64,000 nt of DNA from Verrucomicrobiota bacterium. Lineage in GTDB: Bacteria; Verrucomicrobiota; Verrucomicrobiia; Limisphaerales; VHDF01. Made by a program: the position numbers and the translations under genes. The stretch covers positions 1-64,000 of the forward strand of contig VHDF01000007.1 in assembly GCA_016871495.1 (NCBI GenBank), in the 5' to 3' direction. Shown piece by piece: positions 1-6,680 of the stretch (position 1 is its first letter; each line of letters begins with the position of its first letter). The notes beneath the pieces were generated by a model that searched no databases, had not been told where the DNA came from, and was given only the letters and a program-made list of their open reading frames with translations.

Positions 1-63
1 CAGATGCTGGGCGTCAGTCTCGCCACCCTCTACCGCAAGCTTTCGGACGACGAGGCCGAGTAG
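1..63 (+). CDS. C-terminal end of a Fis-type HTH regulator (partial)
   Basis: The window opens inside a reading frame that ends at the TAG at 61-63. The visible 20 residues contain LGVSLATLYRKL, which matches the recognition helix of the Fis-type HTH at the C-terminus of NtrC-class sigma-54 activators and response regulators (typical form LGISRATLYRKL). The receiver and AAA+ domains would lie upstream of the window, so assignment to the NtrC class rather than another Fis-HTH protein is inference. A long palindrome starts 8 bases downstream and may terminate the transcript. Confidence 0.6.
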   Translation, partial: QMLGVSLATLYRKLSDDEAE

Positions 64-70
64 TTCATCG

Positions 71-190
71 TGTGCTGTTCATGAATTGGGCGGGCCTTTG
101 TTGCGCCGCTTGGGCGGTTCTGGCTCGTCGCGCCTCGCCCACGGCCAAAATCCTTCGCCGCAAAGGCCCACCCAATTCATGAACAGCACA
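71..190. repeat. 120-bp element with 30-bp terminal inverted repeats
   Basis: The arms at 71-100 and 161-190 are inverted copies of each other with one mismatch (TGTGCTGTTCATGAATTGGG followed by C or T, then GGGCCTTTG). The 60-base centre has weaker inverted similarity. No flanking target duplication is visible and no second copy was seen in the window. It may be a single-copy MITE or a large terminator hairpin for the gene ending at 63. Confidence 0.7.
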
Positions 191-211
191 ATAGCGGGCC
201 AGGCCGCATCT

Positions 212-344
212 CGGTGCATCCCGATGTTGCCGGTGATGCAGGTAGGGCGCGTCCGTCCCGGCGCGCCGCCGGAGCATGATGTTTTGCATCCCGTGGGCGG
301 CGGGCTGGGACAGGCCCGCCCTACCAACAACATCGGGATACACG
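212..344 (+). mobile_element. 133-bp MITE-like element, family A, copy 1
   Basis: The element runs from CGGTGCATCC to GGATACACG. It is flanked by a perfect 10-bp direct repeat, GGCCGCATCT, at 202-211 and 345-354, as expected for a target-site duplication. It reads base-for-base identical to the copies at 43978-44110 (reverse strand) and 49433-49565. Terminal inverted repeats are about 17 bp, and an inner imperfect palindrome (GTAGGGCG...CGCCCTAC) makes nearly the whole element foldable. It has no coding capacity. Confidence 0.9.
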
Positions 345-399
345 GGCCGCATCTGTTCGACGGGCGATGTTTCCGATCGCAAGTGGAACGAAACTGAGA

Positions 400-497
400 T
401 GGCGGAGAGGGTGGGAATCGAACCACACCCCGGCCCGTGGAACGGGCCGACAACGGTTTTGAAGACCGCGGGGGACACCAGCCACCCATCACTCTCC
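400..497 (-). tRNA. selC: tRNA-Sec, anticodon UCA, with atypical stems
   Basis: Read on the minus strand, this 98-nt gene starts GGAGAG and ends CUCUCC-G-CCA with CCA encoded. The anticodon loop is CUUCAAA (UCA) in a GCGGU/ACCGU stem. A long variable arm (CGGCCCGU/ACGGGCCG) and the TTCGATT T-loop fit selenocysteine tRNA. Oddly, one unpaired U interrupts each of three stems: acceptor GGAGAG(U)G (plus-strand 491), D stem GGG(U)GG (484) and T stem GUG(U)GG (425). Identity as selC is strong. Whether it is fully functional, divergent or mis-assembled cannot be settled here. A UGA-containing SelW-like gene lies at 30426-30671. Confidence 0.85.
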
Positions 498-625
498 ATC
501 GCTTCGCGGCTTAGTCCTCCATTCAGAGATTGAACTGCCACTTCGCGCAACGAAGTAACCAAAATCATCGCCGGAATCTCAAGTCGCGCTTTGATTCGCG
601 GAGGTCCCAAACCATCGGCAACAAG

Positions 626-1207
626 CTAATCCCAGTCCCATTCCTTGAATAAATCGGCGATAGGAAAAGTGAATCCAGGCATGAGATTCTCGCCGGCCAG
701 CGAGGCTCCTCGACCGAGGATTTGGCGGCGGGTGGGGGAATGACAGATCTCCACAAACTCCTCCTCAGGATGAATGATCCACGCAAGCCGGCTGCCGCTG
801 TCAAAAAAGTCATCAAGGCGGTCTTGAACTTCCGCCGGGGTGTTTGACGGCGACAAAACTTCGACCGCCAAATCCGGCGCACCCGGGAAGAAAGTGCGGC
901 TGCGGGGTTGGAAACCGAGTTTGTCCAGACGGTCCTTGGTCACGAACGAAAAGTCGGGCGCCCGGCAATTCCGATTCCGCATCCAAAATCCGGCGTTCGA
1001 TCCAAGAACCACCCCCAACCGACGTTCGTTGGCAAACGTGTTCATGGCCATGGACAATCGCATGCAGATACGTTCGTGGAAAAAGTGATTTTTGGGACTC
1101 ATGATCAATTTGCCGTTGATCACTTCGTGAGTATAACCTTCTCCGGGCAATGCTTCCAAATCGGCCTCGGTCCACACGCGCTTCGTCTGCTCCAACGCCG
1201 TGCTCAT
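626..1207 (-). CDS. Uma2-family (DUF820) putative endonuclease
   Basis: This is a 193-residue protein starting at MSTALEQTK. An in-frame upstream extension to 1249 is possible but looks non-native. The family has a PD-(D/E)XK nuclease-like fold. The sequence shows the typical order: an N-terminal W-T-x-x-D-L-E-x-L-P segment, GYTHEVINGKLIMSP, the acidic PDFSFV strand and the core DLAVEVLSPSNTPAEV with candidate catalytic Asp and Glu. Members are abundant in multicellular and PVC bacteria and their substrate is mostly unknown. It stands alone between two tRNA genes with no operon partner. Confidence 0.85.
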   Translation of the reverse strand: MSTALEQTKRVWTEADLEALPGEGYTHEVINGKLIMSPKNHFFHERICMRLSMAMNTFANERRLGVVLGSNAGFWMRNRNCRAPDFSFVTKDRLDKLGFQPRSRTFFPGAPDLAVEVLSPSNTPAEVQDRLDDFFDSGSRLAWIIHPEEEFVEICHSPTRRQILGRGASLAGENLMPGFTFPIADLFKEWDWD

Positions 1208-1348
1208 AACGTAAGTGTCTAGCGCTGAGGAGGGTGCAAGTCGAGGCAATCCTTGGCATTCACGATTGCCGTTTTACCTGCATCATGGAAAGTGCTTTCG
1301 AACCCGTTTGACATCCAAAACCGTGAATGCTGAACAGTGGGGATTCAA

Positions 1349-1437
1349 TGGCGGAGAGAGAGGGATTCGAACCCACGGTACTTTTTAGGTACTCACGCTT
1401 TCCAGGCGTGCGCCTTAAACCACTCAGCCATCTCTCC
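1349..1437 (-). tRNA. tRNA-Ser, anticodon GGA
   Basis: On the minus strand the gene begins GGAGAGATGGCTGAG and ends TCTCTCC-G-CCA with CCA encoded. The 7-bp acceptor stem GGAGAGA/TCTCTCC is perfect. The anticodon loop is CUGGAAA in a CACGC/GCGUG stem, giving anticodon GGA. A long class-II variable arm (GUGAGUACCUAAAAAGUACCG) and the GTTCGAATC T-loop complete a normal serine tRNA. Confidence 0.95.
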
Positions 1438-1508
1438 TGCCAAGCCCAGACAGTCTCGCCCTGGATCTGCCCGTTCGCAATCCCTTTTTGCTCACCGACA
1501 AGGCGAGG

Positions 1509-1725
1509 GGTGCATCCAGAGGTTGTCGGTGACCGGTTGTCGTGGTAGCGCAGACAGCCCTGTCTGCTGTAGCGCAGGCTGCCCAGCCTGCGGGGCGACG
1601 AAGGGAACCAGGCGCGTGGAGAGCATGGAACGGCGTCGTTCTTCACCCGCCGGGCCGACTGGCAGTCGGCGATACGGCAGGCTGGGCAGCCTGCGCCACA
1701 CTGCCGACAACCTTCGGATGCGCCG
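1509..1725 (-). mobile_element. 217-bp MITE-like element, family B, copy 1
   Basis: The ends are GGTGCATCCAGAGGTTGTCGG and the inverted counterpart CCGACAACCTTCGGATGCGCC. The element is flanked by a perfect 10-bp direct repeat, CAAGGCGAGG, at 1499-1508 and 1726-1735. The interior carries two copies of the palindrome GCAGGCTGCCCAGCCTGC and a GACAGCCCTGTCTGC palindrome. It is an inverted relative of the elements at 32468-32685 and 37305-37500. Its right duplication abuts another element end at 1736, so it inserted next to an older element. Confidence 0.8.
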
Positions 1726-1735
1726 CAAGGCGAGG

Positions 1736-1880
1736 GGTGCATGCGCAAGTTGCCGGGGCGCGTCATTCGTGGCGCTTCCGCTCGCGCCCATCGGCCGCAC
1801 CGATCTCCTCCCCTCTATGACCCGCCCAGGGGTGGAGGCCTGCGCCCTCGCAACACCCTTCCCTTTTGAACTTTCCCTGC
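1736..1880 (-). mobile_element. Degenerate MITE-like element, family C, copy 1
   Basis: The left end GGTGCATGCGCAAGTTGCCGG matches the shared terminal repeat. The interior (GGCGCTTCCGCTCGCGCCCA, then CCGCCCAGGGGTGGAGGC) is the reverse complement of the better-preserved element at 9578-9787. The right end is eroded and no duplication can be assigned. It lies just upstream of the glycosyltransferase gene at 1956. Confidence 0.65.
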
Positions 1881-1955
1881 TCTCGAGTTTCTTGCCCGGG
1901 TGTTTTGCTCGACAGCGTTGGGGGGGCTCCCTAGTTTGCAACGCCGTTCAAACGC

Positions 1956-2858
1956 ATGCCGGCCTCGATCCCATCCGTTCCTCCTGCAAAACCCTGGGAT
2001 CTCGCGGTCGCCTACCGAATCTACCCCGGAATCGGACGACCCCCGCCTTGTTACGGCGATGACAAGCTGATGTTGTCCGATTTCTGCCTGCGTTCCTTCA
2101 AGCAAGCGATGGAAGGGGTGAAGGCCAAGATTTGGGTGCTTCTGGATGGATGTCCGCCCACGTATCGCCGCCTGTTCGAGCGCATGTTTCCCGAGGGCAA
2201 TCTGGTCATTCAGGAACTCCCCGGCGTTGGGAATCTTCCCACCTTCGGACGTCAGATCGAATTGTTGACGGAACAGGCTGATGCGGACTGGGTGTATTTC
2301 GCCGAGGACGACTACTTCTATTTTCCCGGCGCTTTCGCCGAAATGCTGCGGCAACTTCAACGCCAGGACGGTCCCGATTTCGTGACGCCCTACGATCATT
2401 TGGATTATTATACTTCGCCCATTCATGAAGCGTATTCAAAGCCACGGCCTGCGAAGGACCGCGTGTGGCGTCCGGCCGGTTCCTCCTGCCTGACGTTTAT
2501 GACGGGGCGCGAAACCTTGAGGCAAACCACCCCGCTTTTTCGCAGTTATTGCCGAGGGAACACGGATCTGGCGTTGTGGCTCAGTGTGACGCGTCATCCC
2601 ACGCTTTTTCCACCCGGTGCCTTGAGGGTGGCCCGGAGGCAGCCCGGGCTGCTGAGGTTCCTCGCGCAGTCCTGGTGGTTTCATCCGGGACAAAACGCGC
2701 GGGGAAAGCGGTGGACATTGGCGGCCCCTGTTCCCACGATGGCTGCACACATGGAACGTCATTATCTGCCTCCCGGGCTGGCTTGGGATCAGATCTTCAG
2801 CGAGGCGGCATCGGCCTGGTCCATGCCACCCATCCCGGCCGGAAAGGCCTGCGCTTAA
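1956..2858 (+). CDS. GT-A-type glycosyltransferase-like protein
   Basis: This 300-residue soluble protein has no signal peptide. The layout suggests a family-2-like GT-A fold: DLAVAYRIYP at the first strand, a KIWVLLDGCPP strand, then DADWVYFAEDDYFYFPGA near residues 109-126. There the EDD stands where a metal-binding DXD motif would be. The product is probably a sugar transferase for a surface glycan, but donor and acceptor cannot be read from the sequence. The stop codon is followed after one base by the methyltransferase start, so the two are almost certainly co-transcribed and may act on the same product. Confidence 0.6.
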   Translation: MPASIPSVPPAKPWDLAVAYRIYPGIGRPPPCYGDDKLMLSDFCLRSFKQAMEGVKAKIWVLLDGCPPTYRRLFERMFPEGNLVIQELPGVGNLPTFGRQIELLTEQADADWVYFAEDDYFYFPGAFAEMLRQLQRQDGPDFVTPYDHLDYYTSPIHEAYSKPRPAKDRVWRPAGSSCLTFMTGRETLRQTTPLFRSYCRGNTDLALWLSVTRHPTLFPPGALRVARRQPGLLRFLAQSWWFHPGQNARGKRWTLAAPVPTMAAHMERHYLPPGLAWDQIFSEAASAWSMPPIPAGKACA

Positions 2859-2859
2859 G

Positions 2860-3636
2860 ATGGGCACGAATCTGACTGCGGAGACGCATTCCTCGACCCC
2901 TCTTTGGGTGCGGCGACTGGCGCATGGCGTCGTGGACGCTTACAACGCCGTGGTCGTCGCGCTCCAGCCGCCCTGGACGCCGGGTCCGGCGGTGCCGGAG
3001 CTTTTCGAGATTGCGGAACGGGCGAGGAGTTTGTCCGACATCAGCGATCATTTGGTGCCATTGTACTATGAGACGCTGGAGCTTGCGCCCAAGCTCATTG
3101 TCGAGTTGGGAGTGAGAGGCGGGGAAAGCACTTTTGTGTTCGAGCGGGTGGCGCGCAGAACGGGCGCGGCGTTGGTCAGTGTCGATCTGGAGGATTGCTC
3201 GAAGGTGCTCGATTACCCGAGGTGGAATTTTGTCCGAGCCGACGACATCGAGTTCTCCCAGCGTTTTCCCGATTGGTGCCGGGAAAAGCAATTGCCGGCG
3301 GAGATCGACGCGCTGTTCATCGACACCAGCCATGTTTACGAACACACGCTGCAGGAGATGAAGTCATGGCTGCCTTGGGTGGGGGCGCGCGGCAAAGTCT
3401 TTTTTCACGACACTAATCAGCGGCGCTTTTACTGGCGGAGGAATGGGACGGCCGGATTGGGATGGTGGAACGAGCGCGGGGTGATTCGAGCCATCGAGGA
3501 TTACTTCGGGCGCCGTTTCGATGAGCGCCGCGATTTCGTGGATGCCGCGGGAGGCTGGATGATCCGGCACACGTCGACGTGCTCCGGCCTGACCATCCTG
3601 AGCCGGATCCCCGGGGCGGACGGTTCCGGCCGGTGA
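2860..3636 (+). CDS. Class I SAM-dependent methyltransferase (CmcI / Methyltransf_24-like)
   Basis: This 258-residue protein has a Rossmann-type methyltransferase core. LIVELGVRGGESTFVF (about residues 80-95) is the SAM-binding glycine-rich motif I, SVDLED is the acidic strand-2 end, and EIDALFIDTSHVYEHT plus GKVFFHDTN give the later core strands typical of CmcI-like and polysaccharide-associated methyltransferases. It starts one base after the glycosyltransferase stop, so translation is probably coupled. A role in methylating a sugar or lipid intermediate of that pathway is an inference from context. Confidence 0.75.
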   Translation: MGTNLTAETHSSTPLWVRRLAHGVVDAYNAVVVALQPPWTPGPAVPELFEIAERARSLSDISDHLVPLYYETLELAPKLIVELGVRGGESTFVFERVARRTGAALVSVDLEDCSKVLDYPRWNFVRADDIEFSQRFPDWCREKQLPAEIDALFIDTSHVYEHTLQEMKSWLPWVGARGKVFFHDTNQRRFYWRRNGTAGLGWWNERGVIRAIEDYFGRRFDERRDFVDAAGGWMIRHTSTCSGLTILSRIPGADGSGR

Positions 3637-3689
3637 CGCGACCGCCGGGGCTTGCATCCGGGCCCAGTGACTTTCATCCTGGGGCCGCT

Positions 3690-5072
3690 ATGGAATCAGC
3701 TGGGAAAACATGGACGGAGTTGGTCCGGATCCTTTCTTCCGACCGCGTGTTGACAGCGCGAGAGGATTTAATCCCGTATTCCTTCGATGGGACGGCCGCT
3801 TTGACTCAGGCTCCGGGCGCGGTGGTCTTCGTCGAGACGGCGGATGAAGTCGCGGCGATTCTGAAGTGGGCCAACGCGGAGAAGATTCCCATCGTCACGC
3901 GCGGATCCGGAACGGGATTGAGCGGGGGAAGCCTTCCGGTTCCGGGCTGTGTGGTGCTTTGCACCGTGCGCATGGCGAAGATTCTGGAGGTGGATCGAGC
4001 CAACCTGACGATGCTGGTGGAGCCGGGGGTGACGACTCTGCAGGCGGCCGACGCGGCGTCCGCCGCGGGACTGTTTTATCCGCCCGATCCGGGATCGATG
4101 CGGATTTCGACCATCGGCGGGAATGTGGCGGAAAACTCGGGCGGCTTGCGTGGCTTGAAGTACGGCATCACGCGCAATTACGTGATGGGACTGGAGGTGG
4201 TGTTGCCGGATGGGGAGGTTTTGTGGACCGGCAACAAGTGTGTGAAGGATGTGGCCGGTTATTCACTCAAGGATTTGTTCGTGGGATCCGAAGGCACCCT
4301 CGGGGTGATCACGAAAGTGCTCTTGCGTCTCATTCCCAAGCCCGCGGCGAAGAAGACCATGGTGGCGACATTTTCGTCCATGGAGTCGGCGGCGCAAACC
4401 GTGTCCGACATCATCGCAGCTCAGATTATTCCCTGCACCCTGGAGTTTCTGGATCGAACGACCATTCATTGCGTCGAGGATTACGCCAAAGTGGGGCTGC
4501 CGCTGGATTGCGAGAGTTTGTTGTTGATGGAGACGGACGGGCATCCAGCGGCGGTAGCGGAGGAGGCGGCGCGGATGGAGGAATGCGCGCGGAAGAACGG
4601 TTGTTTGGAAGTGAGGGTGGCCAAGGATGATGCCGAGGCCACGCGTTTGGCGACGGCCCGACGCAGCGCCTTCTCGGCCTTGGCCCGGGTTTCTCCCACC
4701 ACGATCTTGGAGGACGCGACGGTGCCTCGAAGCGAGTTGGCCCGGATGATTCGGTTTGTCGAAGCGGTGGCCAGGAAGTATCGCCTGCGGATTGGAACCT
4801 TCGGTCACATGGGCGATGGCAATCTGCATCCCACGTTTCTGACGGACGAGCGGAACCATGAGGAAATGCATCGAATCGAGCAGGCGTTTCACGAGATTTT
4901 TGAGGAAGCGATCCGGCTGGGAGGAACCATTACCGGGGAACACGGCGTGGGGGTGGCCAAAAAATCGTTCTTGCCGAAGTTCGCCGGGGACACGCAGATG
5001 CGAGTGATGCGTTGCTTGCGTCAGGCGCTTGATCCGAACCGGATTTTGAACCCAGGCAAAATGTTTGACTGA
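3690..5072 (+). CDS. glcD: FAD-linked oxidase, GlcD / D-lactate dehydrogenase family
   Basis: This 460-residue flavoprotein starts at MESAGKTWTEL; a longer frame back to 3579 overlaps the preceding gene and is unlikely. The N-terminal half is an FAD_binding_4 (PCMH) domain with PIVTRGSGTGLSGG at residues 67-80 and the GNVAENSGGLRGLKYG segment. The C-terminal half is the FAD-oxidase C domain with GTFGHMGDGNLHPTF and TITGEHGVGVAKK, which supply His and Asp residues to the active site. The family oxidises glycolate, D-lactate or related 2-hydroxy acids to 2-oxo acids. No glcE or glcF partner is adjacent, so this may be a stand-alone 2-hydroxyacid dehydrogenase. Confidence 0.88.
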   Translation: MESAGKTWTELVRILSSDRVLTAREDLIPYSFDGTAALTQAPGAVVFVETADEVAAILKWANAEKIPIVTRGSGTGLSGGSLPVPGCVVLCTVRMAKILEVDRANLTMLVEPGVTTLQAADAASAAGLFYPPDPGSMRISTIGGNVAENSGGLRGLKYGITRNYVMGLEVVLPDGEVLWTGNKCVKDVAGYSLKDLFVGSEGTLGVITKVLLRLIPKPAAKKTMVATFSSMESAAQTVSDIIAAQIIPCTLEFLDRTTIHCVEDYAKVGLPLDCESLLLMETDGHPAAVAEEAARMEECARKNGCLEVRVAKDDAEATRLATARRSAFSALARVSPTTILEDATVPRSELARMIRFVEAVARKYRLRIGTFGHMGDGNLHPTFLTDERNHEEMHRIEQAFHEIFEEAIRLGGTITGEHGVGVAKKSFLPKFAGDTQMRVMRCLRQALDPNRILNPGKMFD

Positions 5073-5128
5073 GGGCTGGCCATCCGGCTGGTGATCTGCT
5101 CGAAGCTCACGGCGTAGCCTTTCCCGTC

Positions 5129-5575
5129 ATGCCCGACTCCCCCCAGGCCGAGCGAAGTTCGGAGAAGTCCTTCGTCCGATGGGTGGAGTATGCCAGCGCG
5201 CTCTGTTTGGGCGGGATGGGTGGATTTCTGGTTTCGCTCCGGCAGGTCAATCCCAAGCTTCGGTTCGAAATCGACGCGCTTACGGTGCTGTCCGGGCTTG
5301 TTTGCTTTGTTGGAACGTTGGTGGCGTGGAGATGGATTGAAAAGCAAGGCGGGGATACTCAGGCGGGAAAACGGACCCGGAGGGTGGCGGCTGGGCTGGT
5401 GGTGCTGGTGGCATTGGCTTTGGCGTCGAGTTTTCTCTATTCGCTCAAAGACGTTTCTGCCGAGAAGCGCCATGATTTTTTGGTGGGCACATTTTGCGCC
5501 CTTCTTGTCTTGGCGGTGGTAGGATACGTGATTCGCCGCGTGGGGAAATTCCTGGAAGACCCGCCCTCGGAATAA
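5129..5575 (+). CDS. Small integral membrane protein, unknown function
   Basis: This 148-residue protein has four predicted membrane segments: about 20-38, 48-66, 84-104 and 115-135. Charged stretches separate them (KQGGDTQAGKRTRR between segments 2 and 3). No known domain is recognised. It follows the FAD oxidase by 56 bases on the same strand and ends at a shared bidirectional terminator, so it may be the last gene of that transcript. Confidence 0.6.
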   Translation: MPDSPQAERSSEKSFVRWVEYASALCLGGMGGFLVSLRQVNPKLRFEIDALTVLSGLVCFVGTLVAWRWIEKQGGDTQAGKRTRRVAAGLVVLVALALASSFLYSLKDVSAEKRHDFLVGTFCALLVLAVVGYVIRRVGKFLEDPPSE

Positions 5576-5606
5576 AAAAGGTCCGGAGCGGGGCTCCGGA
5601 CCTTTG
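5575..5606. terminator. Bidirectional intrinsic terminator
   Basis: The stem GGTCCGGAGC/GCTCCGGACC closes a short GGG loop. It is preceded by a run of six A and followed by TTT, so it reads as a terminator on both strands. It sits between convergent genes: the membrane-protein stop lies at its left edge and the prepilin-like gene ends at 5638 on the other strand. Confidence 0.85.
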
Positions 5607-5637
5607 GGGATTCGGCTAAATACCGGCTGCGCTCCGA

Positions 5638-6513
5638 TCAGCGGATGGGAACGAGGCCGACATTTTCCTTGTACCAGGCCATGTCGAGCTTGCCGGCGGC
5701 ATCAAAGTTTCGCACGGGGACGGAACTGTATTTCACTTTATATTTCGAAGCGGCGCTCAACCACTTGTGGATCTCGGCATGGCCATCCGCAAAACTGAAC
5801 CCACAAGCGCCATTGTGGTAGGAAGCGGGGACGTCTCCCCACTGGGATCCATTGTGGTCGGCAATAAAAAAGGCGTCATTGATCGTATCGGGATGTTCGT
5901 CGAGGGTCAGCCATGTTTTGGTGGGCGACACCACGTCGGACACCTTGAGGAACTGGCGGAAGGCGCCGTTAAAAGCCCAACTGGCGCCGCGGGCACTGTT
6001 GTCGTTGGCATCATTGTTGGAGCGTCCGAAGAACGCGTTCATGGACATGCTGCGATTGCGTTGGGGGAAATTGGCCCGGCGTTGGGTGGGACTCAGGTAG
6101 TTATCCGCAGGGCATTTGTAGATGCCCACAGCCCCGGCGGTGTACGGCCCGAGCACCCCATTGCGCACCCACAAGAGGTTGGTGACGCTGACTGAGTCGA
6201 TGTCCGTGCCGGCGGACCAGGTCATCACGTTGTTGACCCAGTTGTTGAATTTCTTGGACTGGATGGCTTCCTGGGTGCCGGGGATGGTGAAGTTGTTGGC
6301 GCAAGCATCGTTGAAGTCCCCGGCATAGAGCGTCCAGCCGGTGACGAGTTGCTTGTTGTTGCTGAGACAACTGATGCCATGGGCTTTGGTTTTGGCCTTG
6401 GACAAGGCCGGCAAGAGCATGCCGGCCAGGATGGCGATGATGGCGATGACGACGAGGAGTTCAATCAACGTGAATCCCCGGCGGGAAAGGAAGTTGGAGG
6501 TGGTCGATTTCAT
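5638..6513 (-). CDS. Prepilin-like protein, type II pseudopilin N-terminus
   Basis: This 291-residue protein starts at MKSTTSNF; an upstream frame extension lacks the family's short leader and is rejected. SRRG precedes the prepilin peptidase cleavage site and [20 protein letters not shown] is the hydrophobic helix. The rest is the large globular domain common in Verrucomicrobiota and Planctomycetota (DUF1559-like group), ending in [23 protein letters not shown], where the FADGH motif is the family hallmark. These proteins are exported and processed like pseudopilins, but their role is not established. It is monocistronic and converges on the terminator at 5575. Confidence 0.9.
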   Translation of the reverse strand: MKSTTSNFLSRRGFTLIELLVVIAIIAILAGMLLPALSKAKTKAHGISCLSNNKQLVTGWTLYAGDFNDACANNFTIPGTQEAIQSKKFNNWVNNVMTWSAGTDIDSVSVTNLLWVRNGVLGPYTAGAVGIYKCPADNYLSPTQRRANFPQRNRSMSMNAFFGRSNNDANDNSARGASWAFNGAFRQFLKVSDVVSPTKTWLTLDEHPDTINDAFFIADHNGSQWGDVPASYHNGACGFSFADGHAEIHKWLSAASKYKVKYSSVPVRNFDAAGKLDMAWYKENVGLVPIR

Positions 6514-6680
6514 AAGCGTTTTCTGGAGGGATTTCAAGGTGCCAAAAATCTTCGATTTCTTCAATCGTATAGAATTGCCGTGCATTTCAGCAACGCGACT
6601 TTCAGGGCACACCTCGCGCACAAAGTGGCTTTCGCGGAAGGAGTTTGAAACTTCCGGGTCAGGGGTTTCAAGCGCAGAGG

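Noticed and set aside
212-344. Repeats as CRISPR
   Set aside because: The repeats are dispersed, 133-218 bp long and foldable, with direct target duplications; no regular spacer array or cas gene is present.
1509-1725. Protein-coding frames across the MITE elements
   Set aside because: Long frames arise from high GC content in several frames at once; none is conserved between copies and none has a recognisable domain.
3579-3689. Upstream extension of the FAD oxidase gene
   Set aside because: It overlaps the methyltransferase gene and adds low-complexity residues outside the family alignment.
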